Assembly (NCBI GenBank): GCA_934463265.1
Contig: CAKSIU010000001.1
Location: 1 to 64,000, forward strand
From: an uncultured Eubacteriales bacterium
Lineage (GTDB): Bacteria; Bacillota; Clostridia; Oscillospirales; Acutalibacteraceae
Direction: 5' to 3'
Length of the DNA stretch: 64,000 bases
Position numbers and translations under genes: made by a program. This document shows, one piece after another, positions 7,958 through 16,573 of this stretch. The notes under the pieces are model-generated. The model searched no databases. It was not told the origin of the DNA and saw nothing but the letters and a program-made list of their open reading frames with translations. Positions within the stretch are counted from its first letter, which is position 1, and every line of letters begins with the position of its first letter.

Positions 7958-8846
7958 TTCTTTAAAATATTTGTTGTTGGAAGGCTTCAAAAACGTTTGG
8001 AAAAACTGGATGATGTCTATGGCTTCCATCGGTGTTTTAGTGCTTTGTTTGCTACTAACCGGCGCTGCTGCTCTGTTTTCTATGAACATAAGCAACGCGC
8101 TTAAATCTATCGAGTCGCAAAATAGCATCACTATCTATTTAAACGACGATGTCGAAACTGATGCGGCTTTGGAAGTCGGTGAAAAAATTCGAGTATTACC
8201 CAATATTTCTAACTGCAACTTTTATTCGAAAGAGGAAGCTGTTGAGAAGTTTAAAGACGAATTAGGCTCGATTTTTGACGGAATTAAGGATAATAATCCA
8301 TTTCCACACGCTTTTCACGTCACTTTGACCGATATTTCTAAATATAACGATACTGTTGAGCAGATAAAAAAAATTGACGGTGTTGATAGTGTTGTGAATC
8401 GAAGTGAGCTTTTTGAAAAATTGACAAAATTCGATAAATTAGTGTCGATAAGCGGTGTTTTCATCGTAGTAGTATTAGGTCTTGTGTCGTTATTCATTCT
8501 TTCTAACACCATCAGGCTTACAATGTACAGCCGCCGTTTCGAAATCAGCATTATGAAATCTGTTGGCGCTACGGACTGGTTTGTTCGTATTCCTTTTATC
8601 GTTGAGGGCATTATTATCGGAATCATTTCTGCAATTATTTCCGCCGCTATGCTTAAGCTTTTATACGATGTTTTAATTGGCTACATAAATAAAATGATTC
8701 CGTTCTCACATATTCCGTTCAGCAGCGTTTCTTTGCCAATCTTTTTGGCTTTTATCGCGGCTGGTGTGGCTTTTGGCCTTATTGGTGGGCTTATTTCTAT
8801 AAGCAAGTACTTAAAAAAAGAAGGAGGAGAAATTCTTGGTTGGTAA
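7947..8846 (+). CDS. ftsX: Cell-division membrane protein FtsX
   Basis: FtsX topology over 299 residues: a cytoplasmic N-terminus with a first transmembrane segment at about 22-47, a large extracytoplasmic domain (about 50-165), then three transmembrane segments at about 170-195, 222-245 and 265-285, with RRFEISIMKSVGATDWFVR between the second and third, a hallmark coupling region. The outer loop is expected to engage the coiled-coil of the hydrolase encoded next. It overlaps ftsE by 11 bp and the hydrolase gene by 11 bp, so the three genes form a tight operon. Confidence 0.95.
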   Translation: MRVSSLKYLLLEGFKNVWKNWMMSMASIGVLVLCLLLTGAAALFSMNISNALKSIESQNSITIYLNDDVETDAALEVGEKIRVLPNISNCNFYSKEEAVEKFKDELGSIFDGIKDNNPFPHAFHVTLTDISKYNDTVEQIKKIDGVDSVVNRSELFEKLTKFDKLVSISGVFIVVVLGLVSLFILSNTIRLTMYSRRFEISIMKSVGATDWFVRIPFIVEGIIIGIISAIISAAMLKLLYDVLIGYINKMIPFSHIPFSSVSLPIFLAFIAAGVAFGLIGGLISISKYLKKEGGEILGW

Positions 8847-10131
8847 AAAACTTCTTTCTTTACTGATTTTTGTAAGTTTTTTCTTTGCCAGCAGTTATTC
8901 TTCTAATCTCAAACCTAAAGTTTATGCAATTCCCTCTTCTTTTGATATTAACCAGAGTAAGTCTGAACAAGCTAGATTAAAGTCCAAGCAAAATAGTCTT
9001 GAAAAAACACTTAAGGAAACTCAAAAAAAAGTCGGCGATAAAAGACAGCAATACGACCTCGTAAATAGTCAAATATTGGCTACCAAAGATAAAAAAGCTA
9101 AATTGAACAGCAATATAGAAAGTCTTAAAAGCAAAATTTCTAAAATCAAAGGTGACATCGAAGCAAAAGAACTTGCTGTAAAAGAAAATACCGAAGTTCT
9201 TAAGCAAAGATTAGTCGCTGTTTACAAAGCAGGCGAAGTTCACCTGATAGACTTGATTTTTAACGCTAAAACTTTTGAGGAGTTTATTGACAAAGCCGAA
9301 ATTATTACCAAAGTCAGTGAGCACGATAATCGCCTTTTGAACGCTTTAAAAGACGATATTAAGTCACTCGAAAATATGAAAAAATCGCTCGACGACGAGG
9401 AAGTTGAACTCGAAAGCGAAAGAATTTCTTTAACGACAACCGAAGCTCAGTTACAGGAACTTTTAGCCGAAAATGAAGCTATTTTAAAACAACTCGATGG
9501 TGAACAAGCTGTCGTTCAAGCGGAAATTGATGAATCTGATGCGGAATATCAGCGAATTCAAAACGAAATTAATACTTATCTCGCTCAAGAGGCCGAACGT
9601 CAGCGAAAAGAGGAAGAAGCTCGAAAAAAAGCCGCTGCTGAAGCATTAAAAAAAGAAAAAAAATCTTCTAATATAGAAAAATTAAGCGTTAATACTTCTT
9701 CTAAATCTAGCGGAAATTGGATTTGGCCGGTACCTAGTTGCAGAACTTTATCGTCGCAATATAACGAAAAACGCGGCAGTACATATCACAAAGGCATAGA
9801 CATTGCTGGACCGAAAGTTTACAGCGCAAATGTTGTGGCGGTCGACGACGGCGTTGTGATTACTTCTTTTAGCGGCTGCACTCACGATTACGGAAAGTTG
9901 CGCAGTTGCGGTTGTGGCGGAGGTTACGGCAATTATGTCATTATTTCACATGGCAACGGAAAAGTCTCGATTTATGGCCATTTATCCGCTGTTAATGCCT
10001 CTAAGGGGCAAAAAGTGAAAAAAGGCGAAAAAATCGGTGAAGTCGGCACTACAGGCTATTCTACCGGCCCGCATCTGCATTTTCAAACAAAAAATAACGG
10101 TGTGGATTACAATCCCCTCAATGAGTATTAA
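8836..10131 (+). CDS. Secreted coiled-coil M23 peptidoglycan endopeptidase (EnvC/PcsB-like)
   Basis: A signal peptide (about 1-32) precedes a long coiled coil (about 38-255, ending in an EAERQRKEEEARKKAAAEA helix), a short linker and a C-terminal M23 LytM-type domain. Zinc ligands are visible in YHKGIDIAG (HxxxD) and in GPHLHF, with YGHLS between. A Cys-rich insertion (SGCTHDYGKLRSCGCGGG, about 344-361) sits inside the catalytic domain. The coiled coil is the part that FtsX contacts in related systems, so this is probably the FtsEX-activated hydrolase. It starts at TTG, 8 nt after AAGGAGGAG, overlapping ftsX. Confidence 0.9.
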   Translation: MVGKKLLSLLIFVSFFFASSYSSNLKPKVYAIPSSFDINQSKSEQARLKSKQNSLEKTLKETQKKVGDKRQQYDLVNSQILATKDKKAKLNSNIESLKSKISKIKGDIEAKELAVKENTEVLKQRLVAVYKAGEVHLIDLIFNAKTFEEFIDKAEIITKVSEHDNRLLNALKDDIKSLENMKKSLDDEEVELESERISLTTTEAQLQELLAENEAILKQLDGEQAVVQAEIDESDAEYQRIQNEINTYLAQEAERQRKEEEARKKAAAEALKKEKKSSNIEKLSVNTSSKSSGNWIWPVPSCRTLSSQYNEKRGSTYHKGIDIAGPKVYSANVVAVDDGVVITSFSGCTHDYGKLRSCGCGGGYGNYVIISHGNGKVSIYGHLSAVNASKGQKVKKGEKIGEVGTTGYSTGPHLHFQTKNNGVDYNPLNEY

Positions 10132-10147
10132 AAATACTTATTTTTAC

Positions 10148-10185
10148 GATACGAATGGTATTTTTACTGTTCGTATTGTTTTTTA
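10148..10185 (+). terminator. Terminator after the ftsEX operon
   Basis: ATACGAA (10149-10155) pairs with TTCGTAT (10170-10176), then TGTTTTTT. Confidence 0.7.
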
Positions 10186-10325
10186 CCAGTTTATCACCTC
10201 TTTTATGAGAATTTTGTTGAATTTATTGCGCATTTAAAAATATTTTAAGTCTTTTATTTTTTCTTTTTCAGAATTTTTATTGAAAAATATTTCCAAAAAA
10301 ATTTGCTTAGTTTTTAATTTCCATC

Positions 10326-10354
10326 TTGACACGCTCTGTCAACTAGACTATAAT
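10326..10354 (+). promoter_or_regulatory. Promoter of greA
   Basis: Consensus TTGACA (10326-10331), 17-nt spacer, consensus TATAAT (10349-10354). The rest of 10186-10325 is AT-rich and empty. Confidence 0.9.
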
Positions 10355-10404
10355 TGGTATGTTGTTTAGAAATAATCTTAATTAAAAAGGTGGTTTGTAT
10401 AAAA

Positions 10405-10878
10405 ATGACTAAACAAGTTTTGATGACTGATGAAGGACTTAAAAATTTAGAGGCTGAACTCGAAGAATTAAAAGCTGTTAAACGCAAAGAAATTGCTGAA
10501 AAAATAAAAGTCGCTTTGTCTTTTGGTGATTTGTCCGAAAATAGCGAGTACGATGAAGCCAAAAATGAACAGGCTATTGTTGAAGCTCGAATCGCTTCTA
10601 TCGAAAATATGCTTAAAAATGTAAAAATAATCAACGAAGATGAACTTAGCACCGAAATTATTCACGTCGGTTCTAAAGTTAAGGTTCGTGACGTCGATTT
10701 TGATGACATTTGCGAATATAAAATCGTTGGTTCAAGCGAAGCTGACCCTGTTAATGGGCGAATTTCTGATGAATCGCCTGTTGGTAAAGGACTTATTGGA
10801 CATAAAGTCGGAGAAAAAGTAGAAATCGAAACTCCGGCAGGTTCAATGTCTTACGAAGTTTTAGAGATTTCTAAATAA
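10405..10878 (+). CDS. greA: Transcription elongation factor GreA
   Basis: The 157-residue protein has an N-terminal antiparallel coiled coil (about 1-75) whose tip includes GDLSENSEYDEAK with the acidic residues that stimulate RNA polymerase to cleave backtracked RNA. A C-terminal FKBP-like domain (about 80-157) contains the SPVGKGLIGHKVGE signature. I place the start at 10405 behind AAAAAGGTGG; an ATG at 10354 overlaps the promoter -10 box and would add an atypical 17-residue extension. Its own promoter and terminator make it a single-gene unit. Confidence 0.96.
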   Translation: MTKQVLMTDEGLKNLEAELEELKAVKRKEIAEKIKVALSFGDLSENSEYDEAKNEQAIVEARIASIENMLKNVKIINEDELSTEIIHVGSKVKVRDVDFDDICEYKIVGSSEADPVNGRISDESPVGKGLIGHKVGEKVEIETPAGSMSYEVLEISK

Positions 10879-10884
10879 GCTTTT

Positions 10885-10922
10885 GGGCAGCAATTTATTA
10901 ATTTTATGCTGCCCATTTTTAT
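10885..10922 (+). terminator. Terminator after greA
   Basis: GGGCAGCA (10885-10892) pairs with TGCTGCCC (10907-10914), followed by ATTTTTATTT. Confidence 0.85.
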
Positions 10923-10948
10923 TTACTTAAATTTAAGGAGCTATTAAA

Positions 10949-12457
10949 ATGAATGAAAATAACGAAAATTCTACATTAAATGCCGTGGAAGAGCCGGATA
11001 TTAAGGAACTTTTAAAGATTCGTCGCGATAAGTTGAACTATTTGCAGAATAATAATAAGGATCCTTTTGAAATTACTGTATGCAATCGCGATACTTATAA
11101 TAAGCAAATAATTGAAAATTTTGAAGAATTTGAAAATAAAGACGTTCATATCGCTGGCAGAATCATGAGCTGGCGCGATATGGGCAAGGCTTGCTTTATG
11201 GACGTTCATGACTGCACCGGTCGAATTCAGGTTTACATTAAGATAAACGATATTGGCGAGGATTTTTATAACGAGCTTTCTAAGTGGGATATCGGCGATA
11301 TTATCAGCGTGGAGGGGTTTGTTTTTAAAACTCGCCGCGGAGAAATTTCGGTGCACGCAAAAAATTTAACTTTGTTGGCAAAATCTTTATTGCCTCTGCC
11401 AGATAAATTTCACGGCCTAAGGGACACCGACTTACGTTATCGCCAACGCTACGTTGATTTGATTATGAATCCTGACGTTAAGGATACTTTTGTAAAACGC
11501 AGCAAGATAATTCGAACCATACGAAAATATCTCGATGACAAGGGCTTTATAGAGGTCGAAACACCTATTTTAAATACCATAGCCGGCGGCGCTGCTGCCC
11601 GCCCGTTCATTACTCACCACAACACGCTCGATATGGACCTATTTTTGCGTATAGCGCCGGAATTATATCTAAAAAGGCTTATTGTCGGCGGAATGGAAAA
11701 AGTTTACGAAATTGGCAGACTTTTCCGCAATGAAGGCATGGATATTAAACACAATCCAGAATTTACTACAATCGAGCTTTATGAAGCTTATGTTGATTAT
11801 AATAAGATGATGGAACACACAGAAAATATCATAAATGCCTGTGCTAAAGCCGTTTGCGGCTCCGATGTGATTAATTATCAGGGCGAGAAAATTAATCTTT
11901 GCAAGCCTTTTAAAAGAATTACGATGATTGATGCTGTTAAAGAGGCTACTGGCATCGATTTTAGCGAGTTCATCGGCGACGACGAAAAAGCTGTTGAAAT
12001 CGCTAAACAGTTCGGATTTGAAACTAATGGAAAAAACACCTGGGGCGATATTTTGAATCTGACATTTGAGGAAAAAGTTGAGGAAACACTGGTTCAGCCA
12101 ACTTTCATTTACGACTATCCTGTTGAGGTTTCTCCGCTTACCAAGCGCAAAAAAGATAATCCGCATTTAGTCGAACGCTTTGAATTATTTATTACGCGCC
12201 GAGAAATGGCCAATGCTTACTCGGAGCTAAATGACCCGATTGACCAACGCGAACGCTTTGTACATCAGATGAAACTGCGTGAGGCCGGCGATGATGAAGC
12301 TAATTTGATTGATGAAGATTTTATTAACGCGCTTGAATATGGAATGGCGCCAACCGGTGGACTCGGCATTGGAATTGACCGTTTGGTTATGCTTTTAACC
12401 GATAGCGCTTCTATTCGTGATGTTTTGCTTTTCCCCACAATGAAGCCCAAAGAATAA
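10949..12457 (+). CDS. lysS: Lysyl-tRNA synthetase, class II
   Basis: The 502-residue protein has an N-terminal OB-fold anticodon-binding domain (about 65-175) and a class II catalytic core. Motif 1 is around residues 190-210, motif 2 includes GRLFRNEGMDIKHNPEFT, and motif 3 is GLGIGIDRLVMLL near the C-terminus. LRDTDLRYRQRYVDL is characteristic of LysS. It charges tRNA-Lys. It follows greA closely, the order seen in many Firmicutes, but has its own TTAAGGAGC ribosome binding site after the greA terminator. Confidence 0.97.
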   Translation: MNENNENSTLNAVEEPDIKELLKIRRDKLNYLQNNNKDPFEITVCNRDTYNKQIIENFEEFENKDVHIAGRIMSWRDMGKACFMDVHDCTGRIQVYIKINDIGEDFYNELSKWDIGDIISVEGFVFKTRRGEISVHAKNLTLLAKSLLPLPDKFHGLRDTDLRYRQRYVDLIMNPDVKDTFVKRSKIIRTIRKYLDDKGFIEVETPILNTIAGGAAARPFITHHNTLDMDLFLRIAPELYLKRLIVGGMEKVYEIGRLFRNEGMDIKHNPEFTTIELYEAYVDYNKMMEHTENIINACAKAVCGSDVINYQGEKINLCKPFKRITMIDAVKEATGIDFSEFIGDDEKAVEIAKQFGFETNGKNTWGDILNLTFEEKVEETLVQPTFIYDYPVEVSPLTKRKKDNPHLVERFELFITRREMANAYSELNDPIDQRERFVHQMKLREAGDDEANLIDEDFINALEYGMAPTGGLGIGIDRLVMLLTDSASIRDVLLFPTMKPKE

Positions 12458-12460
12458 CAA

Positions 12461-12488
12461 AAAGACCGCGCGATATAGTACGGTCTTT
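12461..12488 (+). repeat. H1: conserved-loop hairpin
   Basis: AAAGACCG (12461-12468) pairs with CGGTCTTT (12481-12488). The loop carries GCGATATAGT (12470-12479), the reverse complement of ACTATATCGC. It lies directly after lysS. Confidence 0.7.
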
Positions 12489-12491
12489 GCA

Positions 12492-12529
12492 GGCCAGCGG
12501 CACGCGCAAGTGTGCCGCTGGGCCTTTTT
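12492..12529 (+). terminator. Terminator after lysS
   Basis: GGCCAGCGGCAC pairs with GTGCCGCTGGGCC with one bulge, followed by TTTTTC. It lies between the convergent lysS and ytaF genes. Confidence 0.8.
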
Positions 12530-12534
12530 CACTT

Positions 12535-13182
12535 TTATAAAAAATATCTTACAACCGCTAAAATTATCAAAAGTATACCGGATAAAATCACAAAAACTTT
12601 AGAATCGATTTTTTTAAACGCAGTCAACTTTCGTCCGCAAAAGATGCCCAAACTAAAAAAAATAAACTGGCACAATCCTACCATAACCGGAACAAAAAAA
12701 TCATTCACGCCGGAAACAGCACTGCTAATTCCCGCGCCAAATGAATCAATAGACAGCGCTACGCCCATGTAAATCGACTCTCTTATACCTACGCTTGTCG
12801 ATTTTTCAACGTCACAATGAATCTGGTGATGAATAATTTTTATTATAATTCCAAGTGATTTTAAATTAAAATTCCAAACTTTCTCTGTTTTTTTTTCTTT
12901 ATTTTCAACTTTTTTGTCTTCTCTGAGTGCCTGAACCAATATAACTGCACCCAGAACGCCTAACATTCCAGAACCGACCAACTTTGCAAGGTAGTCAGGC
13001 AAAAACAAAACTATTACATTGCCGATTCCTATAGCAATTGCTGTAAATAACAATGATATAAAACTAATAATAAGCCTTGGTATATTTGGTACTTTAATGT
13101 TTCTTAGCCCATATGAAATTCCGATTCCTAGTGCATCCATACTGAGCGATATTGCTAAAAGAATTCCTGATAAAAACCACAT
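12535..13182 (-). CDS. ytaF: YtaF-like (MntP superfamily) membrane protein
   Basis: The 215-residue protein has about six transmembrane segments in two triplets, each with an SMDALGIGIS or SIDSFGAGIS motif as in the MntP manganese-efflux superfamily. The hydrophilic loop with SLGIIIKIIHHQ and the ESIYMGVALSIDS segment fit the sporulation-associated YtaF branch better than MntP. The start at 13182 follows GAGGTGGGTGA; an ATG 13 codons upstream lacks a site. It converges on lysS. Cargo is unknown; Mn2+ transport is possible by homology only. Confidence 0.75.
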   Translation of the reverse strand: MWFLSGILLAISLSMDALGIGISYGLRNIKVPNIPRLIISFISLLFTAIAIGIGNVIVLFLPDYLAKLVGSGMLGVLGAVILVQALREDKKVENKEKKTEKVWNFNLKSLGIIIKIIHHQIHCDVEKSTSVGIRESIYMGVALSIDSFGAGISSAVSGVNDFFVPVMVGLCQFIFFSLGIFCGRKLTAFKKIDSKVFVILSGILLIILAVVRYFL

Positions 13183-13312
13183 TTCACCCACCTCGAATGT
13201 ATTTTTATCAATATATGCCATTTTGCAAATATTTGTTTATATACTGTACTCATAACTCTCTCCGCCTTTGAATATATATCATCATGGACAACAAATTTAA
13301 GGAGTTGACTTG

Positions 13313-15904
13313 ATGAACTGGCATAATTTGAATGCACAAGACGTACTGAAAAAATTTAAAGTTAATCAAGATATCGGACTGAATAATATCTCTGTCGCAC
13401 AAAAACAAGCTAATTTTGGAAAAAATATATTGAAAGAAAAAAAATCTAAAGGCATCTTAGCAAAATTTTTTGAACAATTTTCCGATTTTATGGTAATCGT
13501 TCTTTTAATCGCCGCTGCCATCTCGTTTATCACGTCCGCGGTCAAGGGAAGCAAAGATTACATAGATTCCATAATTATCCTTTTTATCGTCGTGATGAAC
13601 GCTATCGTGGGCGTCGTGCAGGAAAATAAGGCCGAAAAAGCTATCGACGCGCTAAAAAAATTGTCTTCGCCAAAAGCTAACGTCATTCGAGGCGGAAAAA
13701 AAGTAATTGTGCCATCAGAAGAGCTCGTTCCTGGTGATATTTTGCTGCTTCATACTGGAGATTTGGTGCCCGCCGACGCGCGTTTACTCGAAAGTTATAA
13801 CTTGAAAGCCGAAGAATCTTCCTTAACTGGCGAATCTCTGCCCGTGGAGAAGGACGCAAATAAAATTTTTTCTGTCAACTCGAATCTCGGTGAACGGCGC
13901 AATATGGTTTTTTCTACCAGCACAATCACCGCCGGACACGCTAAAGCTATTGTAGTCGAAACCGGCATGATAATAAACGAAAATTCTTTTCAAACTCCTC
14001 TTCAATTAAAACTCGAAAAAACCAGCAAAACCCTCGGAATTTGCGCTATTGCCATTTGTGCGGTGATTTTTGTTCTCGGCGTGATAGAAAAAGTTCCGCC
14101 CCTCGAAATGTTCATGATTGCAATCAGCCTCGCCGTCGCCGCCATTCCTGAAGGCTTGCCCGCCGTCGTCACAATCGTTTTGGCGATGGGGGTGCGAAAA
14201 ATGGCCGCAAATCGCGCTGTAATTCGAAAGTTGCCCGCTGTGGAAACTCTTGGCAACGCAACCGTGATTTGTTCTGATAAAACCGGCACTTTGACGCAAA
14301 ACAAAATGACTGTCACCCAAATTTGCGATGAGAATGGAAAAATAAATTTTTCTTCGGATTTAGGTCAAAAAATTTTAACTTTGGGCGCTTTGTGCAACAA
14401 TGCTTCGGTCACCTACGCGAAAAAGGATTTTCATGCCATAGGTGAGCCCACCGAAAGCGCGCTCGTTCTAGCGGCGGCAGGAAATGGCAAAGTCAAAACC
14501 GAGCTTGATGAAAAATTCCCCAAAAAATATGAGCTTCCTTTCGACTCCGCACGAAAACTCATGACAACCGTTCATCAGCTAGATAATGGAAAATTTAGGA
14601 TAATTACTAAAGGTGCCCCGGATTTTCTTTTGGAACGCTCTATTTTCTGCAACGGAAAACCTTTTTCTGACAGCTTAAAGAGGAAAATTAAAATTCAAAA
14701 CGAAAATATGGCAAAATCTGCGCTGCGAGTACTTGCACTTGCTTACAAAGACGTTGACAATATTCCAAATTCGCAAAATGAAATTGAAAATAAATTGAAT
14801 TTTTGTGGATTAATCGGCATGATTGACCCTCCGCGCCCGCAAGTTAAGATTGCGGTGAATGAGTGCAAAAACGCCGGTATAAAGCCAGTTATGATAACCG
14901 GCGACCACATTATTACTGCTAAGGCTATCGCGAAAAATCTGGGAATTTTGTCCGACGGCGACAAGGCTATCAGCGGTAAGAAGCTCGAAAAAATGAGTCA
15001 GGCCGAACTGGAAAAAAATATCTTTGACTATTCAGTTTTTGCAAGAGTTTCTCCCGAACACAAAGTGCGCATAGTAAAAGCCTTCAAAAAGCACGGCGAA
15101 ACCGTGGCCATGACTGGTGATGGCGTAAACGACGCGCCCGCTCTGAAAGCTGCTGACATCGGTTGTGCGATGGGGATTTCGGGCACCGACGTCGCGAAAA
15201 ACGCTGCTGACATGATTATGACCGACGACAATTTTTCTACGATTGTCGAGGCAGTGCGGCAAGGGCGCGGTATTTTCGAAAACATAAAAAAGAGCGTTCA
15301 CTTTTTGATTTCAACAAATATCGGCGAAATTATTACAGTTTTAACCGCTTTTTTACTAAATTTGCCATCGCCACTGCTCGCTATTCAACTTCTTTGGATA
15401 AACCTCGTTACGGACTCTTTTCCGGCGTTAGCGCTCGGTGTAGAGCCTGTCGACGACGATATTATGACTCACAAACCGCAAGGAAAAAATGCTGCACTTT
15501 TTTCTAAAAATATATGGCGAAGAATCGTCGTAGAAGGCTGTTTCATCGGCGCGATATCCATTTTGGCTTTCACCATAGGACGCGTGTTTTTCGACGTATC
15601 AAAAACTCCTATCATCGGTCGCACAATGTCATTTGCGGTGCTGAGCCTTTCACAGTTAGTACACTCTTTTAACATAAAAAACGAAAAATCTTTGTTCAAA
15701 ATCAACATTTTTTCAAACATGAAACTCATCTATTCGTTCATTCTCGGAACAATTCTCCAAGTCGCTGTGATTTCCGTGCCAAACCTGTCTGTCGTTTTCA
15801 AAACCGCAAACCTAAATTTCGCTCAATGGCTCATCGTCTCGCTGTTGTCGCTATCTCCGCTATTAATCGTCGAACTGGAAAAATTTTTATCTCTCACCAA
15901 ATAA
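13313..15904 (+). CDS. Calcium-type P-type ATPase (P2)
   Basis: The roughly 863-residue pump has an N-terminal cation-ATPase domain, LTGES actuator motif, AAIPEGLP in transmembrane segment 4, the phosphorylation site CSDKTGTLT, KGAPD in the nucleotide-binding domain and TGDGVNDAPALKAADIG at the hinge. Transmembrane segment 6 reads WINLVTDSFPALALG, with the N-x-x-T-D calcium-coordinating pattern of SERCA/PMCA-like pumps. It should export Ca2+, possibly Mn2+, from the cytoplasm. A TTG (13310) directly precedes the ATG (13313); either fits the TTAAGGAG site. It is a single gene followed by hairpin H2. Confidence 0.92.
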   Translation: MNWHNLNAQDVLKKFKVNQDIGLNNISVAQKQANFGKNILKEKKSKGILAKFFEQFSDFMVIVLLIAAAISFITSAVKGSKDYIDSIIILFIVVMNAIVGVVQENKAEKAIDALKKLSSPKANVIRGGKKVIVPSEELVPGDILLLHTGDLVPADARLLESYNLKAEESSLTGESLPVEKDANKIFSVNSNLGERRNMVFSTSTITAGHAKAIVVETGMIINENSFQTPLQLKLEKTSKTLGICAIAICAVIFVLGVIEKVPPLEMFMIAISLAVAAIPEGLPAVVTIVLAMGVRKMAANRAVIRKLPAVETLGNATVICSDKTGTLTQNKMTVTQICDENGKINFSSDLGQKILTLGALCNNASVTYAKKDFHAIGEPTESALVLAAAGNGKVKTELDEKFPKKYELPFDSARKLMTTVHQLDNGKFRIITKGAPDFLLERSIFCNGKPFSDSLKRKIKIQNENMAKSALRVLALAYKDVDNIPNSQNEIENKLNFCGLIGMIDPPRPQVKIAVNECKNAGIKPVMITGDHIITAKAIAKNLGILSDGDKAISGKKLEKMSQAELEKNIFDYSVFARVSPEHKVRIVKAFKKHGETVAMTGDGVNDAPALKAADIGCAMGISGTDVAKNAADMIMTDDNFSTIVEAVRQGRGIFENIKKSVHFLISTNIGEIITVLTAFLLNLPSPLLAIQLLWINLVTDSFPALALGVEPVDDDIMTHKPQGKNAALFSKNIWRRIVVEGCFIGAISILAFTIGRVFFDVSKTPIIGRTMSFAVLSLSQLVHSFNIKNEKSLFKINIFSNMKLIYSFILGTILQVAVISVPNLSVVFKTANLNFAQWLIVSLLSLSPLLIVELEKFLSLTK

Positions 15905-15913
15905 AAATCGGCG

Positions 15914-15933
15914 CCCGCGCGGTATAGTGCGGG
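15914..15933 (+). repeat. H2: conserved-loop hairpin
   Basis: CCCGC (15914-15918) pairs with GCGGG (15929-15933) around the loop GCGGTATAGT (15919-15928), the reverse complement of ACTATACCGC. It lies 10 bp after the P-type ATPase stop. Confidence 0.7.
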
Positions 15934-15969
15934 AGTTGCCAATTTGAGGCATGCGTCTTAAATTTTTCC

Positions 15970-15998
15970 TTTACATTTTTTTTTAACTGTGGTAAAAT
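15970..15998 (+). promoter_or_regulatory. Promoter of rpsO
   Basis: TTTACA (15970-15975), 17-nt spacer, TAAAAT (15993-15998). Confidence 0.75.
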
Positions 15999-16004
15999 AA
16001 CTTT

Positions 16005-16099
16005 AACCTAATTCGCGGATTAAGGGGCTTGCCTTTTTAAGGATTCGCACCTGCCTTATTCTGCGTTTTGTGGAAATAAACAAAAAAGGTGGAACATAA
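16005..16099 (+). promoter_or_regulatory. Structured rpsO leader, possible S15 autoregulatory RNA
   Basis: CGCGGATTAAGG (16014-16025) pairs at 11 of 12 positions with CCTTATTCTGCG (16054-16065), enclosing a smaller GGGGCTTGCCTT fold. S15 represses its own mRNA through leader structures in several bacterial groups, so feedback is plausible. I cannot assign a specific S15-leader class. Confidence 0.45.
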
Positions 16100-16363
16100 A
16101 TGTTAAAAACAGAAAAAAAATCAATCATTGAAACCTATGCCGTTCACGAAGGTGACACTGGCTCTCCAGAGGTCCAAATCGCTCTTTTAACCAAAAGAAT
16201 TAACGATTTGAATGACCATTTAAAAGTGCACAAAAAAGACCATCACTCTCGACGCGGTCTGTTTAAAATGGTTGGTCAGCGCAGAAATTTGCTCGGTTAT
16301 TTGATGAAAACGGACATTGAAAGATATCGTGTAATTATTGGCAAACTCGGTCTTCGTAAATAA
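16100..16363 (+). CDS. rpsO: Small-subunit ribosomal protein uS15
   Basis: The 87-residue protein has the full S15 signature: GDTGSPEVQIALLT, then LNDHLKVHKKDHHSRRGL, and the C-terminal helix LLGYLMKTDIERYRVIIGKLGLR. It binds helices 20-22 of 16S rRNA early in 30S assembly. It has its own promoter, structured leader and terminator, followed by pnp, the usual rpsO-pnp order. Confidence 0.98.
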   Translation: MLKTEKKSIIETYAVHEGDTGSPEVQIALLTKRINDLNDHLKVHKKDHHSRRGLFKMVGQRRNLLGYLMKTDIERYRVIIGKLGLRK

Positions 16364-16374
16364 ATTATTTTTAA

Positions 16375-16413
16375 TTTTAAGCAGGTGGCAAAAGCGTCAT
16401 CTGCTTAAAAAAT
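16375..16413 (+). terminator. Terminator between rpsO and pnp
   Basis: TTTTAAGCAG (16375-16384) pairs with CTGCTTAAAA (16401-16410), with further inner pairing. The T-tract is weak, so read-through into pnp is possible. Confidence 0.6.
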
Positions 16414-16573
16414 TGCTAAATTAAACAAAAAAATTAAATTAATATTATCTATAACATCTAAAAGAAATTTGGTTTTAGCAGTGAAACGTGTGTTCAAAAA
16501 TGGCTTTAACATAGGTTTTATTGCTAAATCCTCCTTGACAGATGTTAAATATATTCATTTTGGAGGAACTTTT

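Noticed and set aside
13183..13312. Sigma-E-like promoter for ytaF
   Set aside because: A CATATATT -10-like word is present, but no -35 match lies at a 14-15 nt distance.
12535..13312. yybP-ykoY manganese riboswitch upstream of the MntP-superfamily gene
   Set aside because: The upstream stretch is short and AT-rich and lacks the conserved paired core of that riboswitch.
14002..14320. Overlapping open frames on the strand opposite the P-type ATPase gene
   Set aside because: They have no ribosome binding sites and lie wholly inside a well-supported pump gene; they reflect its codon bias.
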